Shown here: piece by piece, positions 58,068 through 64,000 of the stretch | Layout of the letters: every line of letters starts with the position of its first letter | How positions within the stretch are numbered: the first letter of the stretch is position 1 | NCBI GenBank assembly: GCA_973895155.1 | Contig: OZ316894.1 | Span: 9,114,001 to 9,178,000, forward strand | Reading direction: 5' to 3' | DNA: 64,000 nucleotides | DNA from: Marsupella aquatica | Taxonomy: Eukaryota; Marchantiophyta | The notes under the pieces: model-generated | Told to the model about the DNA's origin: nothing | The model's input: the letters and a program-made list of their open reading frames with translations, nothing else | The model's database searches: none | Program-made: the position numbers and the translations under genes

Positions 58068-59085
58068 AAATTATTTTATTTTATAAATACATAAAAGAAT
58101 AGAGAATGATAAGATAGTTCATACTTTCTTTGCACTTCTTTTGTCCATTGTATTGTAGCTCGTATGTCTTGGTCCTATGCGTAGGTCTCCACTTTCCACA
58201 CAGTTAAGATCTAGTATCTAATATTACAACATGCTGGACGGATCTCGACATTTGTCCCTTTTTTCTCTTTTTTTGGTCATGTTCGAAGTATCTGTGGTGA
58301 ATTGGTGCCATTCCACCGTGGGCTTTTTCTACACTAACCTTGTTACTATATTTATGGTCTTGCATGTGCATGCTCTACCAACGGACCCTAAAATCCTACC
58401 ATGGCAGCACGTAGCACAACGCAAAGCACATGCCAGACCTTGGGGCACCTTTAGGGGGCCTTCACAAGACAGTGGGGGCGGTTTAGTGTCTCTGCTTCCA
58501 AAGCAAAACCGGAGGCCAGTTGCATACGCCAAAGGTAAGATCCCTTTAGCCAAATATGCTAGGTTTGGAAATAACAATTGCAATACCCTGAATAGACCAA
58601 AAACTTTAATCAGCAAAGCAAGTGAATAGGATAGGTAATAGTTCTGCCTCATTGTGCCCCCAACTTCATGTCAAGTGAAGTCCTGCATGTTCCCACATTT
58701 GACTGGCTAGACTTGGAATTATGGTGAGAGCATTGTGTGCCATAATGCACCCAACAAAGACACCTTCAGCTAGAGTTCTAAGAGGATATTATTGCCCATA
58801 ATGCTTTGACTAATAGCAAGATGTTAATAAACTTAAAGGTCTAAGAGATGTTTCTTTTTGTAAAGTTTAGTAAAAGTAGAGACCAACTTTGATGATAACT
58901 TGATAAAACTCTTGTGCAATGTTCTCCATAAAGCCACAGAATTTACAAAGAAAAAAATCACAAAGGCCATCAAGTATATAGCAGGCCAGGGCATTTTGGG
59001 CCATAACACACAAAAATGAACGATTTAGTTCCAGTTATGAGTACCTATTATTACCCATAGTGCACTCCTTACAAGTACAAATCTT

Positions 59086-59218
59086 GGATCCTAGAATTTT
59101 TTGAAACTTCTCCCCTGCTTAATACACTTGAGATCCTAAATGAAATTTTATTTAAAGTAGGGGAGAAGTTTCAAAATTCTTAGTAAAAGTAGGGTAGAAG
59201 TTTCAAATTCTAGGATCC
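59086..59218. repeat. Inverted repeat with doubled right arm
   Basis: The left arm (59086-59120), ggatcctagaattttttgaa continuing to acttctcccctgctt, is complementary to two tandem right-arm copies: aagtaggggagaagtttcaa (from 59155) and aagtagggtagaagtttcaa (from 59187), the second ending attctaggatcc. The loop is about 35 bases, so the DNA or its transcript can fold into a long stem with either right arm. Confidence 0.85.
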
Positions 59219-60470
59219 AGTCTAGTGTAGATTCTTCTCCATAAAAGCATCAAAATTACAACAAAACAAATCGCGAAGGACTTTAAGGAGCCAAAGCAAT
59301 ACTTAGCCAAAGCAATATAAGCCTCTGTTCTTTGTGGCAACACGTCCAACAAACAAATCAGACTCCAACTGAACCCTGGTGAGAAATTCTGCTTTGTCGA
59401 GCCCAGGGGTCAAGATCGACGGTACTGGAAGTAGTGTCCAGCCTGTAATGAGAGTTAAGGGCCGTCGATCTCTGCCCCAACAACCGCAGTCACAAGACGA
59501 GTTGCATGAAGAAAAAGGTTGTGCTACGATCCTTATAATAGGTTTCTGACGCGACACTTCTCGCGGAAGATGAGCCCACAAATCCGTCACCTTCTCTTGC
59601 TCTTCCCTGAAAGCAAGGCGCTCACCTCCACCTCATCAGAATTTGATTGATTTGATTGATGAATCCGATACACATACGCACATTCCCATCGCCACCTGTC
59701 TGAACCTTTACACGACGTATCAAATGGACAAGACCACGTCGAAACTCGATTTCTCTACATAAAGGATTCATCGATCGATTCAACATTTTTAAGCTCAGAA
59801 TTTTGTGAAGTGAACTTTTCTGTCATCTCAAAGTCTGCAGAAACTGCTTCTCGGATTGAAGCGCGAATTGTTGTGACACGCTGATCGCTGCTCTGACTCG
59901 CTCTTCAGCTTGGCATCAGGATTCCGGCTGCTGCATCTGATTCACGATAAGAGCAGTCAATTTACATCACCAATTGTCACCTAGCTACCGATACGAGGTC
60001 TCTCGCATAGTACAAGCTCTCGAGGTCTCTGCCTAGTTCGATCTGTAAGTTGGGAGGCTCCATAAGCTGGACTTTCAGAGCTTGTGAGGAGGTATCTGAA
60101 GTGCTTTGCTGGCTCACTTTTCTCGGTGTAGGCGAATATTTATGGCGGTAATTAGTCGAATTGTTTGAGTAAGTTGGGTGAAGACATTCATTCAACTTTG
60201 ATAGTCGATTGATTTGGTCGAGTGTTTTGTCGATCGAGACGTCAAACAAGTTAGCTCCAGGGTGACTTCTATCTTGCGGTGAAGATTTTACGATATCTGA
60301 GGAGGTACTAAATCTGCGAGGCTGGAGTAGTTGATCGAATTCAACCCTCTTACAGTTAATTCTCGTCCTCTGAAACGCATACCGCTAGAGTTTTTCGCAC
60401 TCGAGTTAAGACTGATCGATAGCATAGCATAGCAACAGCAAAAGCACTTTGTTCCTGGAGAAGTATAATC

Positions 60471-60980
60471 ATGACTAGTACAATGCAAAGCAGCGCAGAC
60501 GCACTCAATGTGAAGAAGAATGTCTCGGAGAATCCGATGAAGCGAACTATTGCCAAGCTGCGGCATCCCGCGCGCGCGCAGTTGTCACCTACAGCAGCAG
60601 AGAAGACTTTTGACTCTAGCATCGATGAAGAGGAAGACGCGCATGTGACCACTGGGGAATTTACAACCTCTGCGACCCACGCACTAACAAAACAGATCGG
60701 CCAGTACTTGGTGAGCCCCGAGGGGGATGCAACTTTGAGGAAGGTCATCGCCTCTCTGTTAACGATCGATGAACTCCAGGACACGGCTCGGATGGCTGGA
60801 CAGGAGCTTGTCCTCGGCGTCTCGGACGGGTTGGAGGAGAAATTTGGTACGCAATTGGAGAAGCTCCCAAAGGTTATCACTTCGTCAATTCTACCAGTGG
60901 CTGCTGTCTTCGTCGGGCTTTTAATGCTTGGACTGCTTCTAGCGTTGTGGCGATTTGCCCTCTTCGGTCTTCATAATTAA
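60471..60980 (+). CDS. Tail-anchored membrane protein of unknown function
   Basis: A single ATG-started exon encodes 169 residues. The first 70 residues are polar and probably disordered, with an acidic patch (SSIDEEEDAHVTT). Residues 75-140 are helical (LTKQIGQYLVSPEGDATLRK, then LQDTARMAGQELVLGVSDGL). A single hydrophobic helix near residues 142-165 (ILPVAAVFVGLLMLGLLLAL) ends four residues from the C-terminus after WRFALFGLHN, the layout of a tail-anchored protein with its bulk in the cytosol. The target membrane (ER, mitochondrion or plastid envelope) cannot be told from the sequence; the short tail contains a single Arg and a His. I do not recognise the family. There is no near neighbour on the same strand. 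Confidence 0.7.
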   Translation: MTSTMQSSADALNVKKNVSENPMKRTIAKLRHPARAQLSPTAAEKTFDSSIDEEEDAHVTTGEFTTSATHALTKQIGQYLVSPEGDATLRKVIASLLTIDELQDTARMAGQELVLGVSDGLEEKFGTQLEKLPKVITSSILPVAAVFVGLLMLGLLLALWRFALFGLHN

Positions 60981-63060
60981 ATAGTAGTCAGTACTTTTAG
61001 AAACTAGACAGGAAATGTCGAACCACGCTCCTTGTTTGCATATTCGAGAGTTTTGCATAGATTGAAAATCCAAGGCCCATGTGTCATATGTAAGTAGTAT
61101 AAAGCAGATCGAGGGTCACTTAGTTTCCTAATCAATGAGGAGATATGAACGCTCCTAGTTACTTACAGTCGTGGATTTCAGCATGCTACCAGCTCCGACC
61201 ATAGTGGTGCCATTTAGTTACAAAAAGCTTGATTTGGTTCGCATATTGGGCCGGGCTTGAACTTTCCTCCGTCCATACCCATTATGCCAATTGATTAGCT
61301 ACAGCAATGCTTCTTTGAAAGAAAGAAAAAACATTTGTAGCAACAACTGTTGTACGGAAGTGGACAACAGCGATATTGGTCGAGCGCATTCTGATCGATT
61401 CGATCTCTCGGCTGCATGCGAGGGATGTCTTCATACTCAATGGATCCTTTCCAGACGAACGCTCTCATTTGTTGGCGAGAAATCCAGAATCATTTGTACA
61501 TCTCTCAATCTGTTTTGCGAATCTATTTTGGCACAATGATGTACGCTGTTGTTTCATGAATCTCCTCGAGCAGTAGTTTTTAAATGCATGCTTGACTGAC
61601 CAGTATAGCAAGGTAAACATTGAGAAACAAATCATCTTGAGCAATTTTTATTATAAATATAGAAGAACGAGAATTGCAGCAATCCTTGATGAAAACTGAC
61701 TACCCCAGAAAGAACTCCGCAAACTACATGACAAATATTTCCTTGCACAGCTGAAAGCTTCCTAAATTGAAATCAACTCAGCTCAGCATGAGCAAGAAAG
61801 TCAGAACAGTAAATACAGCTATTAATTCAAGATCGTGTATGAGGCTCGATCAATCAGAACCTCAGCTAGCTTGCTGATTAGTTATCGGCCTTTGTGATGC
61901 TATTGTATGAGTGAGCAGGCCTAGTGAAGACCGTCCTTTGGGCATCATAGCTCCTTATCACTTACTAGTACTAAAGAGTCCTAACTTCTGTGGAAGATTA
62001 CCCTCGTCGTCCTTCTTAGTTAGTTCAAGAAAAGCTTATCATCCATTACTTTTCCTCTTAGTGCCTATGGGTTTTTGCAGTTGACCCTCAGGTTTAAATC
62101 ACAGTACCTGTGGTTCCTTGTAGTTAACCCACGGAGGTTCAAATCCCACGTCTGCAAGCTAACCAAAAGATGTGTTATATGTGATATACAATATACAATG
62201 ATGAGCCGTAGTCTAGATTTTCTAGATTAAAAACCCTGAAGTCCAATGTCCATTGTCAGACTCGCCAAACTGCTTAATGCAGCATAACTATCCATGGAGC
62301 ATTTCAATTAAACCTTGAAATTTGCTCCCATACACTTCTACTACGTACTAGCCAGTTTTCTATCCTGCTGACTTAACTCAAATTCTCTATTTCAGAAACT
62401 ACAGTCTAGCACAAATCTCAATTTGTGCCATTGTGAAATTATATCTGGCCGCTCAACCCTTGCATTCTGCCCGTCATCCTGCCCGTCACGTTTCATATCT
62501 GGCCTCTCAATCCTTCCATTCTGCCCCAGAAATTTCAACCTCGAAAATTTTAATCCATCTGCTGTTCTTTTCTTTTCTTTTTTGTCTTTTCAAAAGCAGG
62601 AGTTCGTGCCATGTTTTTTTTTTTTTTAAAGTTTTGTGACATGTTTTAAAAATAAAAAATAAAAAAACAGGAGTTCGTCATGAACAATCGTGACACCTCC
62701 CCATACCATACCATAGTTTATATTATCGAGTCCCTATTCACAGTTTATATAGGCATTTAGACATAAACTAGACTCTCATGGCCCTGGGACTCCCCCATCC
62801 AGCACATAGAGCAAGCAGTTCACTCTAGCAACCGTCAAGTCAACTCAGCCAGCAACTGGAGTGATATGCTCAATGTCTTGCTTGTGGCTATGAGCTACTT
62901 CATCCCTTCCAATTAGATTCCAGTGAAACGTCTTGCTCGTGGCTATGAGCTACTTCATCCCATCCACTTGGATTCCAGGGTGGCACTTGCGGGGAGTCTC
63001 AATTCAGCAATGGGATATCACATGTGACAGAGCATATGGTTATTTTATTCATTTTCAGAA
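60981..63060. other. Intergenic region, no supported gene
   Basis: Frames at 61291-61539 and 62423-62639 have no domain. There is a tandem duplication at 62873-62985 and some low-complexity T and A runs near 62565-62670. Confidence 0.4.
62873..62985 (+). repeat. 57-bp tandem duplication
   Basis: The word gtcttgcttgtggctatgag, continuing through ctacttcatccc, begins near 62875 and again, with one substitution, near 62931. Both copies continue into a gattccag word. Confidence 0.9.
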
Positions 63061-63069
63061 AAGACATTC

Positions 63070-63719
63070 AAGATTTTTCTCAGAAGTGCAAGGTCCACTT
63101 TTTTTGAAGCTGTTATAATGGTGAATGCACTTTTCCAATTTTGTCTTATTCATAATTTGTGTCATGTATTTTTATTTCAATGTGCCTTGTCAAGGGGCAT
63201 CCTTTGCATTATACATATTTTAATTAACTTTTTGAACCCCTTTAATTTTTGGTATCTTAGAGAATTTTGAACTCATTTTGGCAGCCCTCTTAAGTTTAGT
63301 CCCAATGACTTTAATTTCTATCACTTGAACAAAGTTTTTAAGTCTTCTCATGAAAGAGAAAAATGATTCTAAATAAAGGTGAACACATGGTCTCTTAAGT
63401 TCCCCTCATGACTTTGTTCACTAAGTTTATGGTTTTTATTGAATTGAGTGTCATACATAAGGCACATTGAATTAAGTGCACACATCCTAGTGCCTTTGTG
63501 TCATAGCACTTGACTGTACTTTTCATTGGTCATTGAGTATATTTTTCATTGGTCATTCACTATGTGGTTTTCTTTGCATGTGCATATTATATATATAGCA
63601 TGTGCTATTCTACGTCTACTCTCTTATTTAATCCACTTACATATCACTACAACACAAAATATCAATCATGTTCCAGGATGGGCATGCCATATCAAGACTT
63701 TCAGAAGGGCAAGGTCCAC
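63070..63719 (-). mobile_element. Retroposon-like insertion, copy 2
   Basis: The unit matches 15119-15660 in inverted orientation almost throughout; for example the word gtttatggtttttattgaa occurs in both. It is bounded by imperfect direct repeats tcagaagtgcaaggtccac (63080-63098) and tcagaagggcaaggtccac (63701-63719), probably the core of a target-site duplication. The left end begins with a T run; read on the minus strand this is a terminal A tail next to the duplication, as in retroposons. No coding frame is visible. Confidence 0.65.
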
Positions 63720-64000
63720 AAAAGCAAAATATAATGATAAGTAAATATATCCCAAAATATATATAAATAGTTGCACCTGATACTTAGATCTATGTATTCA
63801 CTAAGACCCTCGAGGAACATGTGTGACTTTTCTTCACCAAAAGCACCAAAAGAAATCTAGAGGGTCACTTCAATAAGTGCAAATCTCTTGAATGAAGGAT
63901 CCAAAGTTTGCAAATGTTTGGACCATCTAAATTTAAGGAGAAATAACACTCCACATCAAAATATACTTGGGCCAACTCCTAGCTTGCCCCAGCCACACGC

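Larger units (their letters stand above)
54402..60470. other. Long intergenic region with repeats
   Basis: No gene is supported; the frames at 54383-54715 and 58231-58629 show no domain or splice pattern. The region holds a 57-bp tandem duplication (56129-56242), a smaller one (56521-56571), a dispersed-repeat copy (57801-58067), and a hairpin (59086-59218). Confidence 0.45.

Noticed and set aside
62130-62165. tRNA-like B box (ggttcaaatcc)
   Set aside because: The flanking bases do not form a T stem, and no A box or acceptor stem can be paired, so it is not a tRNA gene.

Overview
The window looks like nuclear DNA of a land plant. The evidence is a HAESA-type leucine-rich-repeat receptor kinase, an A20/AN1 stress-associated zinc-finger protein, a probable plastid-targeted membrane protein, GT-AG introns, and long AT-rich intergenic stretches full of degenerate repeats. 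Gene density is low (about ten supported loci in 64 kb). Several proteins resemble nothing I can name. A bryophyte or other non-seed plant is my best guess, but that is inference; no marker in the window settles it.

Layout. 1-2.0 kb: upstream region of the receptor kinase. 2.0-5.9 kb (+): HAESA-like receptor kinase, two exons. 5.9-9.9 kb: non-coding, with a degenerate repeat block around 7.8-8.5 kb. 10-17.3 kb (+): a long multi-exon gene of unknown function whose splice phases all close, with one apparent frameshift near its 3' end and a retroposon-like insert in one intron. 19.2-19.9 kb (-): a 204-residue protein with a duplicated aromatic motif. 21.5-31.1 kb (-): one uninterrupted 9.6-kb reading frame for a giant disordered protein that ends in a 249-bp tandem repeat array. 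31.6-32.7 kb (-): a 364-residue unknown protein, perhaps its upstream neighbour or exon. 35.9-36.6 kb (+): a 229-residue unknown basic and proline-rich protein. 40.0-40.9 kb (-): A20/AN1 protein lying between two diverged direct repeats. 45.9-47.2 kb (+): a secreted, multi-exon small protein carrying a PSY-like Asp-Tyr peptide motif, downstream of three copies of a promoter-like module. 53.3-54.4 kb (+): putative plastid membrane protein. 60.5-61.0 kb (+): tail-anchored membrane protein. The remaining stretches hold repeats, small duplications, a long hairpin and a poly-C run.

The genes do not form a pathway or operon. Two concern extracellular signalling (the receptor kinase and the PSY-like precursor), but HAESA-type receptors are known for IDA-type ligands, so their co-location is not evidence that they form a pair. 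The two observations most worth following are the PSY-like precursor and the giant repeat protein, whose array shows a recent double-unit (498-bp) amplification.
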